Shown: positions 31,447 through 39,625, counted from the stretch's first letter. The stretch is DNA of 64,000 nt from JACCXG01 sp963785755 (GCA_963785755.1 CAWAXG010000078.1:1-64000); one strand, 5' to 3'. Notes: generated by a model not told the origin, from the sequence alone. A program made the numbers and translations.

Positions 31447-32061
31447 GAAGCCGACAAAAACCGAGCTCGACGCGAAGCGGAAACAATACGTAGCGGCGAA
31501 GGACCTCGCCGCGCGGACGGTCAAGCCACACGTGCTCGATGCGCTGATCGGAAAGCCCGTAATGGCGCCCGACACGCAGAAGTCCCTCGATGCCGCGCTC
31601 GACAAGACCGACAACGTCGTGCTGGTCACGTCGTTCTATGGCGCGATGGTCAAGATCGGACCGATGCTCGGCATGAAAAAGAATCCCAAGCCGACCCCAT
31701 TGGTCGAGATCGGCACCGTGACCGGCTACAAGATCGACGGCGATAGAGCGACCGCACAGAAAGGCGCCGAGACGCTCAACTTCACTCGTATCGAGGCGAC
31801 CCAGGACGACGCGCAGACGTTCACCCTCAAGCTGCCGCGGCAGGCGATGACCGAGATCAAGGAGTTGGTGTTTCTCGATGCGAAGGGCCAGCCGATCGAA
31901 GGCCGCCGGACCGGTAGCGGCTACATGAACGACGCCGCCGAGATGGCGTTCAGCGTGAAAACGGCCGCGCCAAGACGCTGACGCTCGAGTTCGAGGCCTG
32001 GCAGGGACTGCGAACGGTCAAGGTGCCGTTCAAAGTGAAGGCGGGGCTGGGGCTCGACTGA
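31316..32061 (+). pseudogene. Hypothetical protein, 5' end replaced and frameshifted near its 3' end
   Basis: The conserved-looking part starts near 31448 (TELDAKRKQYVAAKDLAART) and contains TQKSLDAALDKTDNVVLVTS, FYGAMVKIGPMLGMKK, VEIGTVTGYKIDGDRATAQK and IKELVFLDAKGQPIEGRRTG. A frame change near 31965 lets it continue TLTLEFEAWQGLRTVKVPF to a stop at 32061. The reading before 31448 is antisense to a sensor-propeller fragment and so is not original. No known domain; the alternating strand pattern suggests a beta-sandwich exported protein whose signal peptide has been lost. Confidence 0.5.
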
Positions 32062-32447
32062 AGCTCCCGCTCCTGCAAGAGCTCCGACCGGTGAGACCGA
32101 CGACAATGTCGATTGCGAGGGCGGCGACAGCGAGGGGCAGGTCGAGGCTCACGATCCGGCGGTCTTGACGATGTGTGTCGGTGGCGTCGGCATTTCTTGT
32201 CGCCCGGGTCCTGGGGATCTTGCGGCGCCTCAGCCGGAATCCAGCGTCGGGCTGGCTCCCGATAGTCTCATCGATCTCATCGTTGTGGTGTCAGATGTGA
32301 GACATGTGGCACTCACTGTCGCTATCGCGATGACATCATGGACGTAGGTCAACCGGTTCGCCTGGAACTCAAACGTCGTCCGGCGTGGGACTTGCGTGCT
32401 CAACCGTGATTGCACACTCCATCGGCACACATGACAGGAGCACTGCT
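32062..32447. other. Upstream region of dps, no gene
   Basis: About 385 bases with no supported reading frame. It contains a GTGAG-N10-CTCAC inverted repeat (32297-32316) and the AGGAG ribosome site at 32436-32440. No clear -35/-10 pair was found. Confidence 0.5.
32297..32319. promoter_or_regulatory. GTGAG-N10-CTCAC element upstream of dps (copy 1)
   Basis: Inverted repeat GTGAG / CTCAC separated by ten bases, followed by TGT. A near-identical copy at 36470-36492 has the same spacing and the shared core GACA..TGGC.CTCACTGT. It lies about 130 bases before the Dps ATG. Candidate operator or activator site. Confidence 0.5.
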
Positions 32448-32981
32448 ATGGCCACCGCTCAAAAGACTATCAACCCGGAACAGGTCAGTTCGATTAAGCA
32501 ACAGCTGTCGCGCGAGAATACGCCCGACAGTCCGGTCGTTCAGGAATTGCGCCGCCAGGTCGCAAACGCGTTCGTCTTGTACGCCAACTACAAGCACTAC
32601 CACTGGCAGACCTACGGTCCGCTTTTTCGTGATCTGCACAAGCTGTTCGATCGGCTCGCGAACGACGTTCTGCCGACGCTCGACGAACTCGCAGAGCGTG
32701 TCCGCATGATTGGGCAGGACCCGCCGGGACATCTGCTCGAAGCTGCCGACCTCGCCAGCGTGGGCGTCGGCTCGCCGCACTCGACGATGCGTGAGATGGT
32801 CGAAGAGGCAGATCGACATCTGCTCGTGGTGATCACCGAAATGCGGCGCGCTGCGAAAGTCGCGGACGAGCACGGTGATCCAGGAACGGTCGACCTGTTC
32901 TCACGGTTTGTCCAGATTCACGAGAAGCACGAGTGGTGGATGCGGGATCTGCTCCGCACCGGAGACGGGCTCTGCACGTAA
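32448..32981 (+). CDS. dps: Dps-family ferritin-like DNA-protection protein
   Basis: 177 residues. The ferroxidase region is intact: NAFVLYANYKHYHWQTYGPL, FRDLHKLFDRLANDVLPTLD and ELAERVRMIG, with the His, Asp and Glu pattern of Dps proteins, which bind iron between subunits, oxidise it with peroxide and coat DNA in stationary phase. The last third (VEEADRHLLVVITEMRRAAK, LFSRFVQIHEKHEWWMRDLL) is the C-terminal helix pair. The first 30 residues are a polar tail that may bind DNA. The start at 32448 has AGGAG eight bases upstream. First gene of the stress block. Confidence 0.93.
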   Translation: MATAQKTINPEQVSSIKQQLSRENTPDSPVVQELRRQVANAFVLYANYKHYHWQTYGPLFRDLHKLFDRLANDVLPTLDELAERVRMIGQDPPGHLLEAADLASVGVGSPHSTMREMVEEADRHLLVVITEMRRAAKVADEHGDPGTVDLFSRFVQIHEKHEWWMRDLLRTGDGLCT

Positions 32982-33141
32982 GGTGAAATGAACGCAGCAG
33001 CTCCTTCGTCCGAGCCCGGTCGGGGCGTTACCGGGCTGGCGTTCCTACTTCTTGGCCGGTTCAGCGATCTCCAGTCGGCGTCCTCGGACGAGGAGCTCTG
33101 CCTCTGCATAACGGATGAAGTGAGCATCGTGAGGAGACTGC

Positions 33142-33294
33142 ATGATTCGCAAGCTGAAGTCTGGGGAGTACCGGCTGTATTCAAGAAAAGTCGATCCCCG
33201 TACCGGTCGCCGACGCAACCTCGGCACTCTTTCCAGCCGAGCCGCAGCCGAGAAGCACGAGCGCGCCGTGCAGTTCTTCAAGCGCCAGCATTGA
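33142..33294 (+). CDS. Small basic protein of 50 residues
   Basis: Reads MIRKLKSGEYRLYSRKVD, PRTGRRRNLGTLSSRAAAEK, HERAVQFFKRQH and stop. GAGGAG precedes the ATG at a good distance. About one third of residues are Lys or Arg, the G-Y-R-L-Y-S and R-R-NLGT parts look like a compact strand-turn-helix, and similar 50-60-residue proteins are widespread in environmental genomes to my knowledge. No function is known; the base composition suggests nucleic-acid binding. Confidence 0.75.
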   Translation: MIRKLKSGEYRLYSRKVDPRTGRRRNLGTLSSRAAAEKHERAVQFFKRQH

Positions 33295-33393
33295 GACCAT
33301 TTGAACGGTCGGGGTCGGGCCGGGAACCACCATTGCAGTAACTGGCGAGTGAGAGCGGCTGGAACCGATTCTTAATCTGAGGCGAGGATACTG

Positions 33394-34532
33394 ATGCTGC
33401 CAGGTCAGGTACGTCTAGGTCGCATCTTCGGCATCGAGATCCGCCTCCATTTCAGCTGGTTCATCATTGCCGCGCTGCTCACGATGTCGCTGGCCGGACA
33501 TCTGTACGCGGTGAACCCCGCGTGGTCGCGGGGCCTGATTTGGACGGCTGCTGGACTCACCGCCCTGGCGTTCTTTGCCGCCATCGTGCTCCATGAGTTG
33601 TCTCACGCGGCCGTCGCGCGCGCACGGGGCGTGCCCGTGTCTTCCATTACGCTCTTCGCGCTCGGCGGGGTCGCCCAGATGAAGCGTGACATCGCGGATG
33701 CAGCGACCGAATTCTGGATGGGCCTTGCAGGACCGTTCGCGAGCGTCGTCATCGGTGTCGCCGCACTCGCCCTCGCCAGCGCGCTCGGTTGGAACTTCAA
33801 TGCCACGCCGGACGCGCCGGGCATGGTCATGCTGGTGTGGTTCGGCTTCATCAACATCACGCTCGCCGCGTTCAATATGATTCCCGGGTTCCCGCTCGAT
33901 GGTGGCCGCGTCCTTCGCGCCATCCTCTGGTGGCGGAGCGGCAATCAGGTGCGCGCGACACGCATAGCCGCAGTGCTGGGACAGATCGTGGCGGTCGGAT
34001 TCATCATGATCGGTTTTCTGTCGTTTGGCTTCGCCGGCAACTTCAGCGGGATCTGGCTCGCGTTCATAGGCTTGTTCCTCATCGACGCAGCCCGATCTGC
34101 GGTGTTGGAGACCAGAGTAAGAGAGGTAAGAGAGGGTCTGCGCGGCGTGCACGTGGCCGACGTCATGTCCCGTGACTGCGTGACCGTGGATCGCGGAACA
34201 GCCGTCTCAGACGTCGCCGAGCAGGTGCTTCGCACTGGCCGGCGCTGCTTCTTCGTCACCGACGACGAACGTATCGCTGGCATGTTGACACCGCAGGAGC
34301 TCCGCTCCGTCCCACGCGATCAGTGGACGGCGACCCCTGCCGGCGCGGCCATGAAGCCGGTCGAGCGTCTCCATCTGATCGATGCCGGCGAGCCGGTCAC
34401 GAAGGCCCTTGACGCCATCGTCCAGGAGAATGTGAATCAGCTGCCAGTGCTCGAGCAGGGGCGATACGCGGCGTCATCTCGCGGGATCAGATCCTGCGCC
34501 TGGCTGCGGCGCGCGCCGAGCTGACGATGTAG
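33394..34532 (+). CDS. Site-2 protease (M50, Rip-like) with C-terminal CBS pair; 3' frameshift
   Basis: About 379 residues. Zinc site HELSH (about residue 67) in the second helix, and the third metal ligand in NMIPGFPLDGGRVLRAILWW, the NPDG-equivalent. Helices surround them (FSWFIIAALLTMSLAG, FFAAIVLHELSHAAVA, WLAFIGLFLIDAARSA). After residue 245 come two CBS motifs: HVADVMSRDCVTVDRGTAVS and MKPVERLHLIDAGEPVTKAL. A frame change near 34460 hides the true end, RGVISRDQILRLAAARAELTM, at 34532. CBS-bearing site-2 proteases cut membrane-bound substrates, often anti-sigma factors, under nucleotide control. Ends 19 bases before the PEBP gene. Confidence 0.9.
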
Positions 34533-34551
34533 TTCGAGGGAGGGTCAATCA

Positions 34552-34995
34552 ATGGCATTCACCGTCACGAGTCCCGCATTTGCGGATGGTCAGACAGTTC
34601 CGAAGCAGTTCACATGTGACGGCGATGATGCGCCGCCGCCGATTACTGTGACCGACCCACCGAAAGGCACGAAGAGCTTCGCTGTCATTGCGGACGATCC
34701 CGATGCGCCAAAAGGCACGTTCACTCACTGGCTGGCGTACGACATTCCCGCTGATGGCAACGCCTTGCGCGCAACGGCAGGCAAGACGCTGAAGAATGAT
34801 TTCGGTCGAAAAGGGTATGGCGGGCCGTGCCCTCCGGCAGGACACGGCAAGCATCGATATTATTTCACCGTCTACGCGGTCGATGCGTCAGCACTCGACG
34901 TTCCAGGCGACAGCCGCGATGATTTGGAAGCAGCGTTGAAGGATCACACGCTCGTCAAGGCGCAGCTCATGGGCCGTTACGAACGAACGAGATAA
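34552..34995 (+). CDS. YbhB/YbcL-family PEBP-like protein
   Basis: 147 residues. The PEBP fold marks are present: TVTSPAFADGQTVPKQFTCD, SFAVIADDPDAPKGTFTHWL, the ligand-site DPDAP and the GxPCPPAGHGxHRYYFTVYA pattern (here GGPCPPAGHGKHRYYFTVYA). These are small cytoplasmic proteins of unsettled role, named after eukaryotic Raf kinase inhibitors. GAGGGAGGG 10-15 bases before the ATG is a ribosome site. It follows the protease gene closely and is likely cotranscribed. Confidence 0.94.
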   Translation: MAFTVTSPAFADGQTVPKQFTCDGDDAPPPITVTDPPKGTKSFAVIADDPDAPKGTFTHWLAYDIPADGNALRATAGKTLKNDFGRKGYGGPCPPAGHGKHRYYFTVYAVDASALDVPGDSRDDLEAALKDHTLVKAQLMGRYERTR

Positions 34996-35020
34996 TTGTC
35001 ACGCCGTGCTGGAGATGTGT

Positions 35021-35478
35021 ATGGCGATACCGGCTTCGATATCTGAATTTCTCGACCGACATCACGCGCGCTACTCGGTGCTGAGGCATCCTGTCGCGTA
35101 CACGGCACAAGAAGAGGCCGCGGCCGCACACGTTCCGGGGCGCGAGTGGGCCAAAGTCGTGGTCTGCGTCGCAGACGACCGACCAGTTCTCGCAGTGCTC
35201 CCTGCGCCGCTCAAAGTGGATTTCGAGCGCCTCAGGGACGTGACACACGCGCACTCTCTTCGGCTGGCACACGAGGACGAGATAAAGGTCTGTACACCGA
35301 TTGCGAGATCGGAGCCATGCCGCCCTTGGGCCCGCTCTATGGCCAGGAAGTCGTTGTCGATGAAACTCTCGCCGCCGAGGGGGACATCATCTTTGAAGCA
35401 GGATCACATCATGCTTCGATCCGCATGCCCTATGCGGAGTTCGAGCGCCTGGTTCGGCCAACAGTCGGCGCATTCACG
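35021..35478 (+). CDS. YbaK-type aminoacyl-tRNA editing deacylase (frameshifted)
   Basis: About 152 residues joining two frames near 35283. Frame one: MAIPASISEFLDRHHARYSV, LRHPVAYTAQEEAAAAHVPG, EWAKVVVCVADDRPVLAVLP, with the conserved Lys in AKVV that is needed for catalysis. Frame two: GLYTDCEIGAMPPLGPLYGQ, the GxxPPxG loop, VDETLAAEGDIIFEAGSHHA and MPYAEFERLVRP. The family hydrolyses mis-charged Cys- or Ala-tRNA(Pro). GGAG precedes the start. The reading runs on into a YHS unit without a stop, so the real C-terminus is uncertain by a few residues. Confidence 0.85.
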
Positions 35479-35665
35479 ATGGGCTCGCGCAGCATTCCAC
35501 CCCGAATCGCGCACAGCACAGTGTCCGACGCCGTCTGCGGAGCTGGTGTGAGTGAGGAGTCCGCATGGGGCTGGTCTGAGTACGGGGACAACCATCTTCT
35601 GCTCGCAGGCCTGCAAGATGGAGTTCGACGACAACCCTGCCGTGTACACTCGCGCGCCGATTTAA
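35479..35665 (+). CDS. YHS-domain small protein (frameshifted)
   Basis: About 62 residues. DAVCGAGVSEESAWGWSEYG is the first half of a YHS domain (xDPVCGMxVxxxxAxxxxEYxG). After a one-base frame change near 35587 (a run of four G where five are needed) TTIFCSQACKMEFDDNPAVY completes it, with FCS..C and the NPxxY end. YHS domains bind heavy metals via the three cysteines and occur in copper/silver handling proteins. Its ATG directly follows the YbaK reading, so either a separate gene or a C-terminal addition is possible. Confidence 0.65.
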
Positions 35666-35683
35666 GAGCGAAACGGCGATGAC

Positions 35684-36262
35684 TTAGCCTTCCCTGAGCA
35701 CACGCGCCGGGTCGATGCGAGCTGCGCGGCGCGCCGGAATCCAGCCGGCCATCGCTCCGATGAGCGACAGCACCAGCGCTGCGAGGGCAAGCGTCGCCGG
35801 ATCGCGGGGCTCCAGGCCGTGCAGCGCTGCGTAGGACGTCACACCATAGAGACCGAGTCCAGCCAACAGCAATGCCAGTCCGGCAAAGAAGCCGGACAGC
35901 ATCGCGACGATGCGCTCCTGAATGAGGGACGCGTTGACCTGCTCGGAGAGCATACGGAAGGTGATGGCGACGTCCTTGTTCACGCCTGTCAGTGCGGCAG
36001 CGAGGCTCTTGGTCAGCAGCGCCGGCGATCCTCCGGCGGCGCGGATCGCTGATCGACAGGGACGACGGCGGACCGGGCTGCTGCGGCAGAGGAAGCGTCG
36101 TCGGCGGGATAGGTGCGCGGAGCGCGCGATAGACCGCGTCTTCAACATACGCCGCGACGATCTGACGGTCGATGGTCGGACGCGTCGGTGATCCTGGCTG
36201 GACGACGCGGCGGCCAAGAGGATCTGACCATCGAAGAACCTGCGCGCGAACGCTTCGCCCAC
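35684..36262 (-). pseudogene. Decayed ADOP permease C-terminal half, internal deletion
   Basis: Reads VGEAFARRFF (MacB VNExLARRFF), then out of frame for about 60 codons, then GSPALLTKSLAAALTGVNKD, ASLIQERIVAMLSGFFAGLA and LLLAGLGLYGVTSYA. Immediately after TSYA the sequence jumps to LHGLEPRDPATLALAALVLS and ends ARRAARIDPARVLREG. The roughly 60 residues with the REIGxRxALGA motif are deleted. Deletion plus frame loss make it a true pseudogene. Confidence 0.82.
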
Positions 36263-36469
36263 ACGCCGGTAGCGATGGCAGTCACGACGTCCAGTCCGTG
36301 CGCGGCGCCATAGCTGCCGTGCGGACGCCGATCTCTGTCGGATGACTCACTGCGTCGTGGACGCCGACAACGTGGAGGCCGAACCCAGCGAACCGCTGTG
36401 CGGGTTGGCGAGAGCAGGCGTGATCAGCATCGTCGATCGATGCGTTCGCGAATGGGGGCGCGTTTTTGG

Positions 36470-36492
36470 GTGAGACACATGGCGCTCACTGT
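36470..36492. promoter_or_regulatory. GTGAG-N10-CTCAC element (copy 2)
   Basis: Second copy of the element seen before dps: GTGAG, ten bases, CTCAC, then TGT. It lies about 165 bases upstream of the small winged-helix gene at 36655 and upstream of the permease remnant on the other strand. Confidence 0.45.
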
Positions 36493-36589
36493 GATCCACG
36501 TACGGGATCGGCTCTTGACATTGCGTCGCCAGTGGAAGTAGCCGTCAAATGTGCGCTGACTCACCTGAGCTGACTCTCAACCGCTGACG

Positions 36590-36617
36590 TTGACGTCAAT
36601 CGTGCAGGGGCTAAAGT
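36590..36617 (+). promoter_or_regulatory. Probable promoter with TTGACGTCAA palindrome
   Basis: TTGACG at 36590-36595 and TAAAGT at 36612-36617, 16-base spacer. The -35 lies in the perfect palindrome TTGACGTCAA, which a repressor or activator could use. It is 38 bases before the ATG at 36655. Confidence 0.45.
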
Positions 36618-36654
36618 GGGAGTCTGGTTCGTCGGAGGAAGGAACGAAGGAACG

Positions 36655-36879
36655 ATGACTTCCATGATCGTTGAGACCTTATTGGAACGGATCGAGCGCG
36701 AGTACGACGAGCAACCCGGACTGAACCTGACTCCGGAGCAGGCACAGCGGCTCTGGGGACTTGATGACCCAACGTGCCGCGCCGCGCTCTCGATGTTGGA
36801 GGACGCTCGAGTCCTACGTCGCACACCGGAAGGACGATTCGTGCGGTCTGGATCGAGTCGCTTCAGATCGAACGGTTGA
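36655..36879 (+). CDS. Small winged-helix-like DNA-binding protein
   Basis: 74 residues. IVETLLERIEREYDEQPGLN, LTPEQAQRLWGLDDPTCRAA and LSMLEDARVLRRTPEGRFVR form three helices and a wing of a marR-like winged helix: the second helix pair is the HTH (ALSMLEDARVL) and RRTPEGRFVR the wing. AAGGA stands four bases before the ATG. Not assigned to a named family; likely a regulator of the following genes or of the stress block. 26 bases separate it from the next gene. Confidence 0.7.
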   Translation: MTSMIVETLLERIEREYDEQPGLNLTPEQAQRLWGLDDPTCRAALSMLEDARVLRRTPEGRFVRSGSSRFRSNG

Positions 36880-36905
36880 CGCTGACGCGGGGGAAGCGAG
36901 GCAGC

Positions 36906-37286
36906 ATGAGCAAGAACCTCAACGTAAACCCCGATCACTCCAACGTCGCTGGCCGCGAGCGCCAGGCTGGAATCAGCAACCGCCTGTCACCTGAGGCGGA
37001 AGCGCAAGACCTGGAAGAGCACCCTCCAATCGACACCAGCTCACCACCACCGGAGGATGCCGCAGGCCGGGTTGGTGAACAGCCATTGGAAGACCGGCGT
37101 GACCGGCATACATCTCACAAAGCCGGCAGCCGGTCGATCGCGCAGAAGGAGGCGGGCGCTCGATATCCGGATCGATCGATGCCGCCGTCACGAAAAGTGC
37201 CCGGTGCCTTCGGGCGTGAGCCTGAAACACGAGATCCGGGATCGCCAGTGAAGCGGCGATCGAAGAAGCCCACGCCCAGTCGCTGA
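36906..37286 (+). CDS. Intrinsically disordered basic hypothetical protein
   Basis: 126 residues, start MSKNLNVNPDHSNVAGRERQ with GAGG upstream. Short proteins starting MSKNxNVNPxHxxVAGRERQ are recurrent in soil bacteria to my knowledge. The rest is rich in Pro, Glu, Arg and Lys with no hydrophobic core (DLEEHPPIDTSSPPPEDAAG, GREPETRDPGSPVKRRSKKP), so it is disordered and basic at the end. Likely cotranscribed with the winged-helix gene. Confidence 0.6.
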   Translation: MSKNLNVNPDHSNVAGRERQAGISNRLSPEAEAQDLEEHPPIDTSSPPPEDAAGRVGEQPLEDRRDRHTSHKAGSRSIAQKEAGARYPDRSMPPSRKVPGAFGREPETRDPGSPVKRRSKKPTPSR

Positions 37287-37300
37287 GCGTGTTGGGGGCA

Positions 37301-37485
37301 CACTGGCAGACCTACGGTCCGCTGCGCACCCCTGTTTTTCTGCCAGACCCGATTCCTCCCTTCTGCCCATGCTCGTGAGGTAAGGCTCCCGGTCGTGGAG
37401 CAGGGACAAATACGCGGCGTCATTTCGCGTGATCAGCTCCTGCGACTGGTCGGCGCGCGCGCCGAGCTGACGATGTAGTTCGAGG
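37301..37485 (+). repeat. Partial duplicate of the dps-to-site-2-protease segment with internal deletion
   Basis: 37301-37323 repeats 23 bases of dps (coding HWQTYGPL), and 37386-37485 repeats the protease 3' end (LPVVEQGQIRGVISRDQLLR, ending AELTM) plus the bases after its stop (TTCGAGGGAGGG) found at 34533-34544. Order and strand match the intact locus, but about 1.7 kb between the two pieces is missing here. The copy is 80-85% similar in the protease part, so it is old and not an assembly echo of the same molecule. Confidence 0.8.
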
Positions 37486-37561
37486 GAGGGCAGGTTGGAA
37501 GTGGGGGCCGAGTGCTGGCACACGGCCCCCCGGTCTACCTGGTGATACGCAAGGCGCGTCG

Positions 37562-38119
37562 TTACTTCCGAGGTGCCGGCGTCGCCGGGCACGTCCCTGA
37601 GATCTCGCGAATCGAGGCCGCCTCGAACTCCGGAAGGTTGATCTGGTCAGGTCCAGGCCCACGATCCTCGCGAGGCTTACCCGGCGTCGCGCCCGGTCCT
37701 CCTTCGGGATCGATCCGACCGGTGACTTCGACTCGCTTGCCGACCAGCGCCTTCAGCTTCTCGTCAGAGGGTCCCTCCACTTTGTACATGTTGCCGCTCG
37801 ATGCCGTCGTTCCCGTTGTTCCAGTCGCTCCTGGCGTGGTGCCTGGCTTCGCCGGAGTGCTAGCAACCGACGCATCGGCGAGGATGTAGTCTTCGAGAAC
37901 GCCTGCGCGCTCGGCCACATTTGGCTTTCTGCCAGGGACCTGATCCTCACGATAGAGACATCCGGCGAGCGTCGTCGTGGGTTGCTGCGCCGTGGCCCCA
38001 GGAGCCGGCGGCGTTTGTGGTAGCTGTGGCGGCGGGTCCTGCGCCTGAGCTGAGCCCTGAGCTGCCAGCGCAGCCACGAACAATGGCGCTAGCGCGGCAG
38101 CCATGATCGATTTCCTCAT
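37562..38119 (-). CDS. Exported hypothetical protein, Pro/Thr/Gly-rich
   Basis: 185 residues, signal peptide MRKSIMAAALAPLFVAALAA, start fixed by GGGAGG. A low-complexity linker (PPPQLPQTPPAPGATAQQP) is followed by TTTLAGCLYREDQVPGRKPN and VLEDYILADAS, then a second linker and MYKVEGPSDEKLKALVGKRV, EVTGRIDPEGG. The YKVEG..xxLKxLVGxRVEVTG pattern resembles an OB-fold-like unit seen in exported acidobacterial proteins. Function unknown. Confidence 0.65.
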   Translation of the reverse strand: MRKSIMAAALAPLFVAALAAQGSAQAQDPPPQLPQTPPAPGATAQQPTTTLAGCLYREDQVPGRKPNVAERAGVLEDYILADASVASTPAKPGTTPGATGTTGTTASSGNMYKVEGPSDEKLKALVGKRVEVTGRIDPEGGPGATPGKPREDRGPGPDQINLPEFEAASIREISGTCPATPAPRK

Positions 38120-38388
38120 CGCGTTCCCTCCCGATAGGTGTTGCCGCTCCGAACGTGAATTACGAAAACGATGCAACTGCTGCGCCACTTCGATAATGGT
38201 CGACTTGATCCCCATTCCCGACTCATCGTGTGCGCGAGCACTGAAGTCGGCCGACTACACAAGTGGAGCAGTGCCGAAAAGCTCTGCGGAGGATGAAAGG
38301 CCATTCGCTGCTCAGAAGCCGTAGGCACGATGTGTGCTCGAAAGACACTTGCGGCAAGTACAAAACTGACGACGAAAGTTGGTACCCA

Positions 38389-38982
38389 ATGGCTGAGCAA
38401 ATCACTCGGGAACAACAGCCCGGACGAATTGAAGACGTACGAGGCTCTGGCATCTATCCGGCCACTGGACCGCATCCTCCCGGAGACGCCATCGTGCGTA
38501 CTCCAGGGGCGTTGGGGCATCCGGAAGAGCGGCACACGGTGCACTGGACGAATGAGCGGGTTGAGCCGTGGATACTATTCGCCGGACGCCTGATTTTTGG
38601 TGGCTACTTTCTGTATAACGGCATCAACCACTTCCTCGAACGTGAGTCGCTGGTGGACTACGCCAAAAGCAAGGGCGTGCAAGCCCCCGAAGCGGCGGTG
38701 GCTGGCTCCGGGTTGCTCATTCTCGGAGGTGGTCTGAGCATTGTTACTGGAGCGTCCCCGAAGCTAGGCGCAGCGCTGATTTCGACGTTCCTGCTCGGGG
38801 TGTCGCCACGAATGCACGCATTCTGGCGAGAGCAGGACCCGCAACAGCGGATGAACGAGATGGTGAACTTCACCAAGAACATGGCGTTGGTCGGGGCAAG
38901 CCTTCTGGCAGCTGCGTACCCCGAGCCTTGGCCGTGGAGCGTGACGGTCAACAGGGGTCAGACGCTTCCTGCACTGGCCTGA
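38389..38982 (+). CDS. DoxX-family membrane protein
   Basis: 197 residues. A 60-residue polar cytoplasmic tail (REQQPGRIEDVRGSGIYPAT) precedes the DoxX core: WILFAGRLIFGGYFLYNGIN, HFLERESLVDYAKSKGVQAP, AAVAGSGLLILGGGLSIVTG and ALISTFLLGVSPRMHAFWRE. Four membrane helices in the usual order. DoxX proteins are quinone-related inner-membrane proteins linked to redox stress in several bacteria. Precedes the universal stress gene by 23 bases. Confidence 0.87.
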   Translation: MAEQITREQQPGRIEDVRGSGIYPATGPHPPGDAIVRTPGALGHPEERHTVHWTNERVEPWILFAGRLIFGGYFLYNGINHFLERESLVDYAKSKGVQAPEAAVAGSGLLILGGGLSIVTGASPKLGAALISTFLLGVSPRMHAFWREQDPQQRMNEMVNFTKNMALVGASLLAAAYPEPWPWSVTVNRGQTLPALA

Positions 38983-39005
38983 GAACTCTGGGGAGGAGCC
39001 ACACC

Positions 39006-39330
39006 ATGCGAATTCTGCTGGCGGTAGACGGTTCGGCTCCGTCGCAGGACGCGATCGACGAAGTCGCGGAACGCTCCTGGCCTGCGTCGAGCACCGCGCG
39101 AGTCATCTCTGTTGTCCGGCCCTACGTTCCACCGGCGACTGAGTTCGTTCCAGTAGCGTTCACCCCTCAGGACGTTTTGCAGCAGCAGGAGAGGGACGCC
39201 CGACAGATCGCCGCTCGCGCTGCCGAGCGATTGACGCAGTCCGGCTTCTCAGTTGATACCGTCGTTCGACAGGGCGATCCTCGAACGGCGATCGTCGACG
39301 AGGCGGCAGAATGGGGAGCAGATCTCATCG
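39006..39330 (+). pseudogene. Universal stress protein (UspA-like), truncated at 3' end
   Basis: Reads MRILLAVDGSAPSQDAIDEV, ARVISVVRPYVPPATEFVPV, and GFSVDTVVRQGDPRTAIVDE with AAEWGADLIV. The family then continues VGSHGRxG...VxxxAxCPVLVVR to bind ATP, but here sequence after ADLIV is foreign: it is antisense to a cytochrome c peroxidase fragment. The loop residues for ATP binding are lost, so the protein is unlikely to work. The junction is at about 39330. Confidence 0.83.
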
Positions 39331-39533
39331 TCGCTCAGCGGATTGTCAGGCGGGGTGTTGTCGTCGTTCGGGCCTGGTCGCGTGAAATGCGCGGGCAGCT
39401 CGACGTTCGCGTAGCGATAGGGCGTGGCGGGAAGATTGAGGGTGCTCCTGGTCGCGGGCCGCGACGGCGATACCGCTGCTGCGCTCAAGACGAACGCCAG
39501 TACCAAGAGCGGGCCACAGAGAATACGAGTCAT
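39331..39533 (-). pseudogene. Di-heme cytochrome c peroxidase (MauG-like), N-terminal fragment
   Basis: Signal peptide (MTRILCGPLLVLAFVLSAAA) with GGAGGG before the start, then NLPATPYRYANVELPAHFTR, PGPNDDNTPPDNPLSD. In full-length proteins LPATPYxYAxxxLPxHFxxPGPxxDNTPxxNPLSD is followed by GATLGRxLFYDxRLS and the CxSCH heme site. Here it stops at the junction with the universal stress gene (about 39330), before any heme motif. Confidence 0.78.
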
Positions 39534-39625
39534 TCCGCCCTCCACGGTGTGGTGACGGAAAGTTGGACACCGAAAAAAGCGATTTGGTTTGCCACCAGTT
39601 TGGCACCGCACGTGCGTCGGTAGTA

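Noticed and set aside
33045..33143. 32-codon minus-strand frame (AHFIRYAEAELLVRGRRLEI) head-to-head with the 50-residue gene
   Set aside because: No ribosome site upstream, overlaps the start of a better-supported gene, no family match.
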